Shown in pieces: positions 17,405-26,408 of a DNA stretch of 64,000 bases. The position numbers were made by a program, and so were the translations under genes. The notes beneath the pieces were generated by a model, which was not told the origin of the DNA, searched no databases, and saw nothing but the letters and a program-made list of their open reading frames with translations. The stretch comes from Geothrix sp. (GTDB taxonomy: Bacteria; Acidobacteriota; Holophagae; Holophagales; Holophagaceae): the NCBI RefSeq assembly GCF_020622065.1, contig NZ_JAHRYQ010000002.1, forward strand, positions 431,905-495,904, written 5' to 3'. How positions within the stretch are numbered: the stretch's first letter is position 1; every line of letters begins with the position of its first letter.

Positions 17405-19516
17405 ATGGAATCCCGAACCTTTCCCGTCGAGGGCATGACCTGCGCCACCTGCGTGTTCCGGGTCGAGAAGGCCCTGAAGACCGTGCCGGGGGTGGAGGCC
17501 GTCACGGTGAACCTCGCCCTGAATGAGGCCACCGTGGCTTTCGGCCCCTCGGTCACGCCCCAGGCTCTAGCCCAGGTCGTGACCGACAAGGGCTACACGC
17601 TCGTGCTCGACCGCTCGAATCTGTCTGAAGGCGCGGAAGCCCGGACCCTCGCTCGGAAAGCCGCCGTCGCCTGGATTCTGTCTATCCCCCTGCTTCTCAC
17701 GATGATCCCCGGTCTGGCCTTCCACCTCGCCTGGCAGGTCCAGGCTCTGATCTCCGCCGCAGTGGTGTTCGGTGCCGGCCAGTCCTTCTTCCTGCGCGCC
17801 TTCAAGCTGCTGCGCCAGGGCGAGTCCAGCATGGACACCCTGATCGCGCTCGGTTCGGGCACCGCCTGGGCCTTCGGCATCTCGGAGGGCCTCGCCGGTC
17901 GCCATCACCTGCCCTTTGAAACCGCGGGGCTGCTGGTGGCCTTCCTGCTGCTCGGGAAGTGGCTAGAAGCCAAGGCCAAGGGCAAGTCTGCCGACAGCTT
18001 GAAGGCCTTGCTGAAACTGGCTCCGAGCACGGCCATGCTCCTTGAGGCGGATGGATCGGAGCGAGAGATTCCCGTGGCCGAGCTCCACCCAGGCGACCGC
18101 ATCCGCGTCCGCCCTGGTGCGAAAATCCCCGCCGACGGGTCTGTCCTCACCGGTGAGGCCGATGTAGAGGAGGCCCAGTTGACTGGTGAACCGCTTCCCG
18201 TTTCCAAGCGTGCAGGGGACCGAGTCCTCGCCGGCGCCCTAGTGCATGGAGGCGCCCTGGAAGTGGAAGTCCAAGCCGTGGGTGCCCAGAGCTGGCTGGC
18301 CCAGCTGGCCGCCCAGGTGGCCGAAGCCCAAACCTCCAAGGCCAGCGTCCAAGCTCTGGCGGATCGCATCTCGGGCCGGTTCGTCCCCGCGATCCTGCTC
18401 CTCGCCGCCCTGACCTTCCTCGGCTGGTACCTCTATACCAGTTCCGTGGCGGAGGCCTGGCGCCCGGCCGTCACCCTCCTCGTAATCGCCTGCCCCTGCG
18501 CCCTGGGTCTGGCCACCCCCGTGGCCATGACCACGGCCCTGGGTACCGCCGCCCGGCACGGACTGCTGATCCGGGAAGCTGATGCCTTCGAACGCCTGGC
18601 GAACCTCACGGACCTGGCCTTCGATAAGACCGGCACCCTCACCGAGGGACGGCCTGCCTTGCAGGAAGTGCGCGCCTTCGGCGGGTGGGCGAAGGACGAC
18701 CTGGTGCGCCTGGCCGCTTCCCTGGAGCGGGATTCCGAGCACCCGCTCGCCAAGGGCCTCCGCGAGGCCGCACAGGGGCAAGCGCTGGAATCGGTGGAAG
18801 GTTTCCGGGCCTTCCCGGGAGGCGGAGTCTCGGGCACCCTCCGGGGTCGCGCGTACCGCCTGGGCAACGCCAGCTTCCTCGGCACGGACCTCTCTTGGGT
18901 CGATGCCGAGGGCACTCTGGTCGGGCTGCAGGAGGAAAACCGCCTCATCGGCATCTTCCGCCTGGCGGATGCGGTCCGCCCTGCCTCGATGGGCCTGATT
19001 CGGGAATTGAACGCCCAGGGGCTGAAAGTACACCTCTGGAGCGGAGACCGTCCCGAGGCCGCGAAACGCATGGCGGAGTCCCTCGGCCTGTCCGAAGGCC
19101 TGGGTGGATGCACTCCCGAGGGAAAGCGTGCCAAGGTATCCAATCTCCAGGCTAGCGGACGGGTGGTCGGATTCGTGGGCGACGGGGTCAACGACACGGC
19201 GGCCCTCGCCCAGGCCGATGCAGGCATTGCCATGGCGGGCCTTGAGGCCGCGCAGGCCGCCGCCCCCATCAACCTGCTTCGCCCAGGCTTGGAGCCGCTC
19301 CGCATGGGCCTCCGCCTCGCCAAGAAAACCCAAGTCATCGTCCGGCAGAACCTGGTCTGGGCCTTCGCCTACAACCTCGTGCTCATCCCCCTCGCGGCCA
19401 CGGGCACCCTGGAGCACTTCGGGGGTGCCATGCTCGCCGGTGCGGCCATGGGCCTCAGCAGCGTGACGGTGGTCCTCAATGCGCTCCGTCTCAGGTCCAT
19501 TCCCGGAGGGCACTGA
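17405..19516 (+). CDS. copA: Cu+-exporting P1B-type ATPase
   Basis: This 703-aa ATPase pumps cytosolic Cu(I) outward at ATP cost. It shows an N-terminal HMA domain with GMTCATC (C13, C16), the membrane metal site ACPCALG (CPC at about 363-365), phosphorylation site DKTGT (D407), SEHPLA in the nucleotide domain, GDGVND (about 592-597), and the last two helices with YN and MGLSS typical of Cu(I) pumps. The ATG at 17405 gives the usual HMA start; the longer frame from 17309 reads through the upstream hairpin and is rejected. The length is slightly short for CopA because there is only one HMA domain. Confidence 0.94.
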   Translation: MESRTFPVEGMTCATCVFRVEKALKTVPGVEAVTVNLALNEATVAFGPSVTPQALAQVVTDKGYTLVLDRSNLSEGAEARTLARKAAVAWILSIPLLLTMIPGLAFHLAWQVQALISAAVVFGAGQSFFLRAFKLLRQGESSMDTLIALGSGTAWAFGISEGLAGRHHLPFETAGLLVAFLLLGKWLEAKAKGKSADSLKALLKLAPSTAMLLEADGSEREIPVAELHPGDRIRVRPGAKIPADGSVLTGEADVEEAQLTGEPLPVSKRAGDRVLAGALVHGGALEVEVQAVGAQSWLAQLAAQVAEAQTSKASVQALADRISGRFVPAILLLAALTFLGWYLYTSSVAEAWRPAVTLLVIACPCALGLATPVAMTTALGTAARHGLLIREADAFERLANLTDLAFDKTGTLTEGRPALQEVRAFGGWAKDDLVRLAASLERDSEHPLAKGLREAAQGQALESVEGFRAFPGGGVSGTLRGRAYRLGNASFLGTDLSWVDAEGTLVGLQEENRLIGIFRLADAVRPASMGLIRELNAQGLKVHLWSGDRPEAAKRMAESLGLSEGLGGCTPEGKRAKVSNLQASGRVVGFVGDGVNDTAALAQADAGIAMAGLEAAQAAAPINLLRPGLEPLRMGLRLAKKTQVIVRQNLVWAFAYNLVLIPLAATGTLEHFGGAMLAGAAMGLSSVTVVLNALRLRSIPGGH

Positions 19517-19552
19517 TGTCCTTTGGAGCGGGAATCGGCGAACGAAAGGCCC

Positions 19553-20293
19553 CTAGCGGGCCCGCCTTCTCAGCTTGCGCCAAGCCATGACAGTTCCCGT
19601 GATTCCAAGGGCGAACCACAGTCCACTGACCGCGAAGATCACGCTACGCTTCGCACCATCGCCAGTGATGTCCAGGCTGTGAAGCCTGAAGCACCAGTCG
19701 TAGAACCGCCACACACCGGTGCGTCGGGCCTTCACCTCCCCCGTGAGCCCATCCACATAAAGGTGCATCGAGGGGCCCTGACTCAAATGGAAGGCATAAG
19801 CAGGAAAGGGGCCTGGGTATTCCGTGGGCGCGGTTCTGGCGTTTCCCCCGCCTCCCGTGAGGGCCACGCCCTTCTCATCCGCGTCGTAGAAGAGAACTGC
19901 GCTCGGCAGGAAGTCTCCCTTGAAGTCCCGCTTCGCGGCGGCCTCTGCCCAGGTCACCGGAATGGCCGAGCCCAGGGAACACCGCTCCTCCAGGTCCCAG
20001 ACGGATGTTCCCTCTTCCTTGTGGACCACCGCGACGGGATGCCCTTCGATGACCTGGATGGAGACCTTCCTCGCCCGCTCGACCAAGTCGGGAGGCGGAA
20101 TCATCCCCGCCTTTAGCAAGCTCGGAGCCTCCTTGGGCCCGGTACTCAGGGTCCGCCCCCGAACCTGGTCGAGGGGCCAGATCACAAAGGCGATGGCCGT
20201 CCCCATCCACCAGAGCAGGGGCAGCAGGAGGCCGATTCCCAGCCAGAGATGCCCGTTCCAAAGCCTTCGCCAACCCAGAGGACCCATGTTCAA
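19553..20293 (-). CDS. PepSY-associated membrane protein
   Basis: This 246-aa protein has an N-terminal helix with the HLWLGIGLLLPLLWWMGTA pattern, two PepSY-like stretches (IEGHPVAVVHKEEG; MHLYVDGLTGEVKARRT), an RFYDWCFRLHSLD motif and a C-terminal helix (FAVSGLWFALGITGTVMAW). This is the layout of short PepSY_TM proteins, found near iron and copper uptake or reduction systems. It is convergent with copA. The ATG on the minus strand is at 20293. The precise role, perhaps flavin- or heme-linked metal reduction, is unproven. Confidence 0.78.
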   Translation of the reverse strand: MNMGPLGWRRLWNGHLWLGIGLLLPLLWWMGTAIAFVIWPLDQVRGRTLSTGPKEAPSLLKAGMIPPPDLVERARKVSIQVIEGHPVAVVHKEEGTSVWDLEERCSLGSAIPVTWAEAAAKRDFKGDFLPSAVLFYDADEKGVALTGGGGNARTAPTEYPGPFPAYAFHLSQGPSMHLYVDGLTGEVKARRTGVWRFYDWCFRLHSLDITGDGAKRSVIFAVSGLWFALGITGTVMAWRKLRRRAR

Positions 20294-20420
20294 AGCCTAC
20301 CGGAACCAGGCCCGACTTGGATTCCGGTTTCCATCCTTGAAGCGTTCTGGCGAGGAAAGTTGGGTCTTGGTGGAAGCCACTCGCCAACCATCGCCCATCT
20401 GTTCGAAGGCGCTTCCTTGC

Positions 20421-20642
20421 TTGGACGAAGTGCTGCTCACCCTGCTGGCCGAACGCTACGATCGGCGCAGCGTCGTCATCACCTCGAACCTCGTGTTCTC
20501 TCTATGGGACTGGATTTTCAGGGACCCCATGACCACGGTGGCGGCCATCGGCTGCATCGTCCACCACGCCATGATCCTCGAACTCACCGGCCCCAGTTAC
20601 CCTGCCGAAGCAGCAAAGGCTCGCCTTCCGAAAGATGCGTAG
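20421..20642 (+). pseudogene. IS21 IstB-type transposition helper, C-terminal remnant
   Basis: The frame from 20421 reads LDEVLLTLLAERYDRR, SVVITSNLVFSLWD, IFRDPMTT, HHAMILELTGPSYP. It aligns with the last 70 or so residues of IstB-family ATPases, including the sensor-like ITSN motif. Walker A and Walker B are absent, and the sequence upstream of 20421 does not resemble IstB. No istA gene or terminal repeats are seen nearby, so this is an inactive fragment of an old insertion. Confidence 0.7.
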
Positions 20643-20723
20643 GTGACCCGATGCCCGATGCTGGAGACCCAAAGGTGATGGCCCTTTTCATTGCATGGTG
20701 ATCCGCGGTAGCAGGGCATTCCC

Positions 20724-21431
20724 TTATCGGGGAGCGGGGGCGATCTCCCGCCGGACTTCCTTGCCATCGAAGCCCAGTTCCCTTTTCCACTGGACCAGAG
20801 TCGTGTCGATCGATGCACCTGGCTGGAACACGATTTGGGTCTCACGCCTGTCAAAATCGATCTGGACAGAGCCCACGCCAGGGGTCGCCGCCATGGTCTT
20901 CTGAAGGGTGCCGACGCAAGGTGGGCACTCGAACTGAGGAGTGGAGATTACTAGGAGGGTGCCCCCATTTGGCCTGGGCGGCGTCAGGGCCGTGAGAGGC
21001 GAATCCTTCTCTGCGTGGAGAAGGTGGGGTGAGGCCCAAGCAACCACATAGGAGGCCACCAGGATCGTCACCGCCAGGGTTGGGAACCTGGGGACCGTTG
21101 CGCAGCAGTCTTCCGCAGGCCTAATCGAAGTGAAACGCTTGCGCATCCACCACCCGATCACTCCCAGAAGCAGGGTCAGAAGGCCGCCTAAAGCCCACGG
21201 GCGAATCCAGGCGATCTTGGCTCCCAGGGTTCCTGTGGCCACGCCGAGACCCGCCAGCGTCAGGGGCACCCAGCAGCAGGCCGAGGCCAGCACTCCCAAA
21301 CCAACGGAGGCCCACACCGTGTGCCTGACACTGTCCTCGCCATTGAGTGGAGGGGGAGTGCAGTTCCCCGGTCTACTCACGGACTCATCCACCTCGGAGG
21401 GAGGGCAGGTATCGTGGTGTTCAGAGGCCAT
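20724..21431 (-). CDS. MerT-MerP fusion-like mercury/metal transporter
   Basis: This 235-aa inner-membrane protein starts with a polar, Cys-containing N-terminus. The first MerT-type helix carries the Cys pair in LASACCWVP. Two more helices and a loop pair (EDCCATV) follow. The C-terminal HMA-like domain has its CxxC as FECPPCVG. This is the MerTP layout, which hands Hg(II) from a periplasmic or fused MerP domain across the membrane. It starts 11 bases inside the end of the CopZ-like gene, so translation is coupled. No merA reductase lies in the window, so the cargo may be another soft metal. Confidence 0.83.
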   Translation of the reverse strand: MASEHHDTCPPSEVDESVSRPGNCTPPPLNGEDSVRHTVWASVGLGVLASACCWVPLTLAGLGVATGTLGAKIAWIRPWALGGLLTLLLGVIGWWMRKRFTSIRPAEDCCATVPRFPTLAVTILVASYVVAWASPHLLHAEKDSPLTALTPPRPNGGTLLVISTPQFECPPCVGTLQKTMAATPGVGSVQIDFDRRETQIVFQPGASIDTTLVQWKRELGFDGKEVRREIAPAPR

Positions 21432-21933
21432 TGGAAGGCCCCCTTTCAGCAGCCGCTATCGCTTTCATTTTCTTGATCACATCCCCCAGGCAGCAGCCAC
21501 CGCTTGGATTGGTCACCTCGCAACGGCAGTTTCCCGCTTTCACCTCAGCCTTGATGGACTCCAGTATCGTGCTCTTCCCATTCAGGACCCAGTCCTCACG
21601 GAGGCTCTCCGCACTGTGATCGAAGCAGTAGCAAAGCGGTCGCGGTGCGCCAACCTCCTTCACTCCCACCCGCAGGGTCAGGTCGCCACGCGAAAAAGTC
21701 TGAGCCCCATCCGTGCTGAAGTACACAAGCTGGCACTCCGGGCTGGCGCAAAAGCGGTACCCCTCATCCTGGACTTGCTGAAGGAGGTGTGGCTGGAGCA
21801 GGGATCGTAGCGTGATCGACTTCACGGGTTCTCCAACCGCTCCACACGCCGGGCAGGAGGCTGTTTTTTGGGGATTGGCCATAGGGCTGCAACAGGCATG
21901 GATCGCGCATCCCTTGTCTTGTTCAATCGTCAT
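21421..21933 (-). CDS. copZ: CopZ-like iron-sulfur/zinc metallochaperone
   Basis: This 170-aa protein has an N-terminal Cys-rich zinc-ribbon region (CCSPM, then SCPACGAVGEPV) and LQPHLLQQV. FCASPECQLVYF is followed by LCYCFDHS and CRCEVTNPSGGCCLGDV, the [2Fe-2S]/zinc-binding pattern of the Archaeoglobus-type CopZ N-terminal domain. No classical HMA copper-binding domain is attached. GAGGAG lies a few bases before the ATG at 21933, preferred over 21948. It lies between the MerR-type regulator and MerTP in one minus-strand operon. Electron or metal delivery to the transporter is inferred. Confidence 0.8.
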   Translation of the reverse strand: MTIEQDKGCAIHACCSPMANPQKTASCPACGAVGEPVKSITLRSLLQPHLLQQVQDEGYRFCASPECQLVYFSTDGAQTFSRGDLTLRVGVKEVGAPRPLCYCFDHSAESLREDWVLNGKSTILESIKAEVKAGNCRCEVTNPSGGCCLGDVIKKMKAIAAAERGPSNGL

Positions 21934-22405
21934 GTCTCTCCTCTTCATGAATGGGCCCGGAGGAACGCACCCCCTGGGGATTTGAGACGGTGCAATTCGG
22001 AACGCAGAGCCTTAGGAATGCCGGGCACAGGGGCCCCGGCTCCCCCTCGCAGGCCTTCCGCAGGCTCTGGAGGACATCCTTCGTGGCTTGGAGTTCCACC
22101 AGACGCTCCGTCAAGGCGTGGATCTTCTGATCCAACAACCCCTTCATGGACGCACAGGCCTGATCATCCTGGATGTCTGTGTGAAGAAGCGCTCTGATTT
22201 CTTCCAGGTTGAAGCCGCTTCGCTGAGCCTGCTTGATGAAACGCAAGGTGTCCACGGACCCGGTGTCGTATATCCGGTAACCCTTGGAGGTCTTGCCCAC
22301 TGGTTTCAGGAGGCCCATGCGCTCGTAGAGCCGCACCGCCTGATCGCTCACCCCGCAGGCTTTGGTGAGGTCGCCCATCTTCAGCAACTTCTGCCCCACG
22401 GCCAC
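21923..22405 (-). CDS. MerR-family metal-responsive regulator
   Basis: This 160-aa regulator has an N-terminal winged helix (MGDLTKACGVSDQAVRLYERMGLL, then GYRIYD), a coiled-coil dimer helix and a C-terminal Cys loop. The cysteines in QACASMKG and in KACEGEPGPLCP sit where the Hg(II) ligands C82, C117 and C126 lie in MerR, so thiophilic-metal sensing is likely. The gene heads the operon with the CopZ-like and MerTP genes and would control its own promoter at 22419-22449. There is a small overlap with the next gene. Confidence 0.86.
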   Translation of the reverse strand: MAVGQKLLKMGDLTKACGVSDQAVRLYERMGLLKPVGKTSKGYRIYDTGSVDTLRFIKQAQRSGFNLEEIRALLHTDIQDDQACASMKGLLDQKIHALTERLVELQATKDVLQSLRKACEGEPGPLCPAFLRLCVPNCTVSNPQGVRSSGPIHEEERHDD

Positions 22406-22418
22406 CTCCCATAAAGAA

Positions 22419-22449
22419 GGTTAAGGTCTGTACTTGGGTATAGAGTCAA
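22419..22449 (-). promoter_or_regulatory. MerR-type promoter with 19-base spacer
   Basis: On the minus strand TTGACT (22444-22449) is followed by a 19-base spacer and TTAACC (22419-22424). The over-long spacer contains an imperfect dyad (CTATAC..GTACAG), the hallmark of promoters that MerR-family activators untwist. It lies 14 bases before the regulator start codon. Confidence 0.72.
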
Positions 22450-22904
22450 GGGACTGTCGGCAATTTTCTCGGTGGCTCTCCAAGGGTTCAAGAAACCCGT
22501 ACTACCTCAACTCCTGTGACAAGAAAGCTGGGCTTGCGGCCCGAGGGGAGTGCCCTCCGCTACGGCCTGCTTCCTTCATGGGGAATCCTAATTGTCGCTG
22601 GCGAGCAAAAGAAGTTGACCTCGGGGATCGGGCAGTGATGCCGGTCAAGGTGCACAGCATCGGTGTCGTGGGAAGGGAAATCCTGTATCATGGACAGGTT
22701 CGGAGGAGTCCATGTCCCAGATGTGTTGAAGCGCAACGCCTACCAGGCCCAGCCTTCGTACATCTCAAGGAACTCACATGCGACATCTTTCCAAGCCCGC
22801 CCAGTACCTGTCCGGTTTCCTTGCGGGATCCGCCGGTTGTCGCTGTTGTCCGTGCCTGTCCCTCATGACAGCTAGCACTCGATACGCCACGACTGGAGTG
22901 GAGC
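22450..22904 (+). other. 455-base intergenic stretch
   Basis: There is no confident gene. Base composition and reading frames look non-coding apart from one short Cys-rich frame at 22778-22963, listed separately. It probably holds the promoter of the methyltransferase gene. Confidence 0.35.
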
Positions 22905-22963
22905 ATGGATTCAACGACGACACACCGAACCCCAGAGACCCTCAGCAGATCGCCATGGCTTGA
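22778..22963 (+). CDS. possible 61-aa Cys-rich small protein
   Basis: An ATG with AAGGA six bases upstream opens a 61-codon frame containing GCRCCPCLS. The frame runs 59 bases into the methyltransferase gene in another frame. A CRCCPC cluster is suggestive in a metal-resistance region, but there is no family match and the overlap argues for caution. Confidence 0.22.
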   Translation: MRHLSKPAQYLSGFLAGSAGCRCCPCLSLMTASTRYATTGVEHGFNDDTPNPRDPQQIAMA

Positions 22964-23507
22964 TCCCGTTCTCTTCGCCGGGAAGGCCCTTTACCGGCCT
23001 CGAAGAATCGGAGCGGTATTGCCGAGTGGCCGATCCCTGGCCAAGGTCATGGCACGGCTGGCGCCCGGGAGGACCATCGTTGAGTTGGGTCCTGGATCAG
23101 GAAGCATCACAAGGCAGCTTCTGACCCACCTCCCGATGGAAGGTCGGCTTCTCGCGTTGGAGCTTGATCCGGATTTGGCCTATCGCCTCCGAAGCCAGGT
23201 CAGGGATCCCCGCCTGGCCATTTGCATGGGAGATGCGGCGGATCTCGGGCAGTGCCTCCACACCCTAGGTGGGCGCCCGGTAGATGCCATCGTTTCAGGC
23301 CTTCCCTTCCAGTCGCTTCCGGCCCTGTCGAGGGACCGCATCCTGGCGGCCGCACGGGCCGAGCTTGCGCCGAAAGGCCGATTCATCGCCTTCCAGTACG
23401 GCCTGAGGTTGCTCCCGGTGTTCCGGAGGCATTTCCGACGGGTTCACGTCCTGGGCCCGGTTTGGCGAAACCTACCACCGGCCTATGTGATCGTCGGCCT
23501 TCCCTGA
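22905..23507 (+). CDS. SAM-dependent methyltransferase (PmtA-like)
   Basis: This 200-aa Rossmann methyltransferase has motif I VELGPGSGSITRQLL, the acidic LLALELDPD at the end of strand 2, and the catalytic-face motif IVSGLPFQSLP, as in COG3963 phospholipid N-methyltransferases and relatives of rRNA adenine dimethylases. A phosphatidylethanolamine methyltransferase role is the best guess. It is followed 17 bases later by a cystathionine beta-synthase-like gene, a link through S-adenosylhomocysteine and homocysteine disposal. Confidence 0.76.
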   Translation: MDSTTTHRTPETLSRSPWLDPVLFAGKALYRPRRIGAVLPSGRSLAKVMARLAPGRTIVELGPGSGSITRQLLTHLPMEGRLLALELDPDLAYRLRSQVRDPRLAICMGDAADLGQCLHTLGGRPVDAIVSGLPFQSLPALSRDRILAAARAELAPKGRFIAFQYGLRLLPVFRRHFRRVHVLGPVWRNLPPAYVIVGLP

Positions 23508-23524
23508 TTTCTCGAGGACCTGCC

Positions 23525-24892
23525 ATGGCCCCATGCCCCGCCCAATCGGTACTGGATCTGATCGGCCACACCCCACTCCTGAGAATCGGCCGGATTGACA
23601 CAGGTCCCTGCGAGTTGTTTCTCAAACTGGAATCCCAGAACCCAGGTGGATCCATCAAGGACCGTGTCGCTCTGGCCATGACCCGCGAGGCCGAACGAGA
23701 GGGACGGCTGAGGCCCGGCGGTGTTCTCGTAGAAGCTACCGCGGGGAACACTGGGCTCGGACTCGCCTTGGTAGGACGTGCCAAAGGCTACCGCGTGCTG
23801 CTGGTGGTCCCTGACAAAATGGCGGAAGAGAAGATGATCCAACTGCGGGCCCTGGGCGCGGAGATCTACCTGACTCGCTCCGATGTGGGCAATGAGCACC
23901 CAGACTACTACCAGAATGTAGCGGCTCGCCTGGCTGCCGACATCCCAGGTGCGTTCTACACCGACCAGTTCACCAACCCCGCGAATCCGAAGGCCCATGA
24001 GGAAAGCACGGGACCCGAGATCCTGGCCCAGATGGGCGACAATGTGGATGCAGTTGTCTGCGGCGTCGGTTCGGGGGGAACCCTCACAGGCCTTACCCGA
24101 TGCTTCCAAAAGCACAATCGATCGGTGGACATGGTGCTCGCGGACCCTGAGGGATCGGTCCTAGTGCCCTGGCTTCAACACGGGGTGATGGAGCAGGCTG
24201 GGAGTTGGGCTGTGGAGGGGATCGGAGAGGACTACCTTCCGCCCCAGGCTGATTTCACGGCGGTGCGACGGGCCTACATCATTTCTGATGAGGAGAGTTT
24301 CAAGGCGGCTCGCGGGCTGCTGGAGGCCGAGGGTATCCTCGCGGGATCATCCACAGGCACGCTTCTGGCAGCCGCCCTGAGGTATTGCCGAGAACAGAAG
24401 GCACCCAAGCGGGTGGTGACATTCGTGTGCGACACCGGGGCCCGTTACCTATCCAAAGTCTTCAACCCATCTTGGACTCGCCGACGAGGCTGGGGCGGTC
24501 CTTCCCGCCTTGGCGACCTGAGGGACTGGGTGGTGCGGCGGTTCGAGGACGGAACTGCGGCATCGGTGAGTCCCGGCGATTCCACAAGGAGTGCCTTGAA
24601 GCGCATGGAAGCCGCTGGATTGACCGTGATTCCCGTTCTGGACGGGTCGGGCCTGGTTGGGGCGGTGGAGATTCGCACCCTGCTCGCTGGGGGAATCTCC
24701 GATCCCGCGGCACGAACCCTTCCGGTCAGCCACTGGGTCTCGGGCGAACTGCCATGGCTAGATTCGGGCGCGGATCTAGAGCTGCTCCACGACTTGGCTC
24801 TCCGGAACCCCATGGTTTTCGTCATCCACGAAGGTAGACCCTATGGGTTCGTGACCCCCCTCGATCTCGCGTTCATTCCAGAGGCACCATGA
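23525..24892 (+). CDS. cbs: cystathionine beta-synthase (PLP domain plus CBS pair)
   Basis: This 455-aa enzyme condenses serine and homocysteine to cystathionine, or releases H2S. It has the PLP lysine in NPGGSIKDRVA, substrate loop EATAGNTGLGLA, phosphate-binding GVGSGGTLTG and GSSTGTLL. A C-terminal CBS-domain pair lies at about residues 330-455 (AASVSPGDSTRSALKRM; PMVFVIHEGRPYGFVTPLDL). The length fits bacterial CBS rather than CysK/CysM (about 310 aa). The ATG at 23525 was chosen because the PLP fold begins there; a longer frame from 23222 only overlaps the methyltransferase gene. Confidence 0.88.
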   Translation: MAPCPAQSVLDLIGHTPLLRIGRIDTGPCELFLKLESQNPGGSIKDRVALAMTREAEREGRLRPGGVLVEATAGNTGLGLALVGRAKGYRVLLVVPDKMAEEKMIQLRALGAEIYLTRSDVGNEHPDYYQNVAARLAADIPGAFYTDQFTNPANPKAHEESTGPEILAQMGDNVDAVVCGVGSGGTLTGLTRCFQKHNRSVDMVLADPEGSVLVPWLQHGVMEQAGSWAVEGIGEDYLPPQADFTAVRRAYIISDEESFKAARGLLEAEGILAGSSTGTLLAAALRYCREQKAPKRVVTFVCDTGARYLSKVFNPSWTRRRGWGGPSRLGDLRDWVVRRFEDGTAASVSPGDSTRSALKRMEAAGLTVIPVLDGSGLVGAVEIRTLLAGGISDPAARTLPVSHWVSGELPWLDSGADLELLHDLALRNPMVFVIHEGRPYGFVTPLDLAFIPEAP

Positions 24893-25124
24893 CCCTGCGA
24901 ATGCCCGCTTAGATCATCGTCGTCAGAGTGCCCAGGCGTTCTCACCACTTCTATACCCAGGGCCCTCCTTCTCCTTCGTAGGTTTTATAGGGAGGATGTC
25001 AATACCTCCTGAAGGGCTCAAAGTACTGCCGCGAATTTTCGGCAAGAACGAGACGGAACAAACGGACCAATGGTGCATCCCTTCTATGAGCCGCCGAACT
25101 GGCTGACCTCACAAAGGAGATTTC

Positions 25125-25694
25125 ATGAAGATCACTCGAAACCTGCTCATCATCCTTGCCCTTTCTCCCTCCAGCATTGGTTTTGCCGGGAACACTGGGG
25201 CTCAGGCTGTGCCAGCCAAGAGCACTGAAGGCCACTGCTCGATGAGCAAGGTCATCAATGAAGACAAGGATGATGGTGTGCTCACCGTCGATCCCTGGTA
25301 CTTGCAAACTGCGGATGACCTCCGCGCGAAAGCACAATCGTCTATAACTTGCAGTGATAGGCCTAGCTGCATGAATAGTACAGAGAAGGAGACAATCGCC
25401 TCAGCCACGATGACCGTCAATTCGTGGTATTTGCAGACGGATAGCGACTTGAACCCGAACGCGCGCCGAACCATGACTTGCGAGGAATCACAAGGTCATA
25501 GGAATAGCGCGAGGAATGGCATCAAGGCGGATAGAGCAACCCAGGACTCCTGGTACCTGCAAACCGCGGATGACATTCGCGCGGCCTCTAAGCAGCCCTT
25601 GCGTTGCAATGCTGTACAAAACTGTATGACCAGCACCGGTTCCGATTCAGAGGGCACCGAACCCACCTCCATGTTGCTCGGGGCCCAGCCCTGA
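25125..25694 (+). CDS. secreted protein with three WYLQT repeats
   Basis: This 189-aa protein has a signal peptide (about residues 1-21) and a mature part built from three units spaced 42-43 residues, at W58, W101 and W143. The consensus is WYLQTxxDL/I, then about a dozen residues, a Cys and C/H-M/R-x-S. Units 1 and 3 end SCMNST and NCMTST; unit 2 ends GHRNSA. An extra Cys lies at 38. AAAGGAG precedes the ATG. I know no family with this repeat. It sits alone between the cbs gene and an ECF sigma factor. Confidence 0.7.
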   Translation: MKITRNLLIILALSPSSIGFAGNTGAQAVPAKSTEGHCSMSKVINEDKDDGVLTVDPWYLQTADDLRAKAQSSITCSDRPSCMNSTEKETIASATMTVNSWYLQTDSDLNPNARRTMTCEESQGHRNSARNGIKADRATQDSWYLQTADDIRAASKQPLRCNAVQNCMTSTGSDSEGTEPTSMLLGAQP

Positions 25695-25886
25695 ACGCAT
25701 TCTCTTTAATCAGTAGGAGCCAGGATCACTGGAACCTCCAGATCCTTCTGAGAAGCCGCGTATGGTCATCGACCGAATCTGAGACAAGGGGTTGAGTCCG
25801 AAGGTGCCCGACACACCTCTCCAATATTTATCCCTGCGTCTCGTTCTGGCTAAGGCACACTGGGGGTCTACCTGGACTCGGCCAGA

Positions 25887-26408
25887 ATGAACGGTGTGAA
25901 CCTAACTTGCGAATCGTTGGTTGAGGGGCATCTCGATGCCATCTACGCCTACGCCCGGGCAAAGGTTCGCCAAGAAGACCTCGCTCGGGATATCGTTCAA
26001 CGAACCTTTCTAAAGGCCTTCGAAAAGCGCGGCCAGTTGCGAGATGTGTTGGCGGTACGCGGCTGGTTGTTGTCCATCCTCCGCAACGAGATCGCCATGG
26101 AGTTCAGGGCTAGCGCCAAGTTCGAGGTTTGGGACGATCAGGCCTTCGAGAACATCCCCAGCCCGGAGGGCGAGGAACCCGTTGACCCTGTTCTGCTCGC
26201 TACGCTACCCGAAGCCATGGCCGATCTCTCTGAAGCCGCGCGATCGCTTCTTTATCTCCGGTACCAGCAGGATCTTTCCTATGAAGAGATGGCTGACATT
26301 TTGGGCATACCCATGGGCACCGTGCAAAGTCGCCTTCATCGGGCAAAAGCTTCTTTGAAGTCGGCAATGGCTAAGGCAGGGAACCGACTGAAAGGGGGTG
26401 CGACATGA
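25887..26408 (+). CDS. ECF-type RNA polymerase sigma factor
   Basis: This 173-aa sigma-70-family factor has a region 2 segment (VRQEDLARDIVQRTFLKAFEK, then RGWLLSILRN) and a region 4 helix-turn-helix (LSYEEMADILGIPMGTVQSRLHRAKASL). It is normal in length and without Cys extensions. It ends in an ATGA overlap with the anti-sigma-like gene, the usual regulator pair. Its targets probably include neighbouring secreted genes, but I found no duplicated promoter motif to prove this. Confidence 0.88.
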   Translation: MNGVNLTCESLVEGHLDAIYAYARAKVRQEDLARDIVQRTFLKAFEKRGQLRDVLAVRGWLLSILRNEIAMEFRASAKFEVWDDQAFENIPSPEGEEPVDPVLLATLPEAMADLSEAARSLLYLRYQQDLSYEEMADILGIPMGTVQSRLHRAKASLKSAMAKAGNRLKGGAT

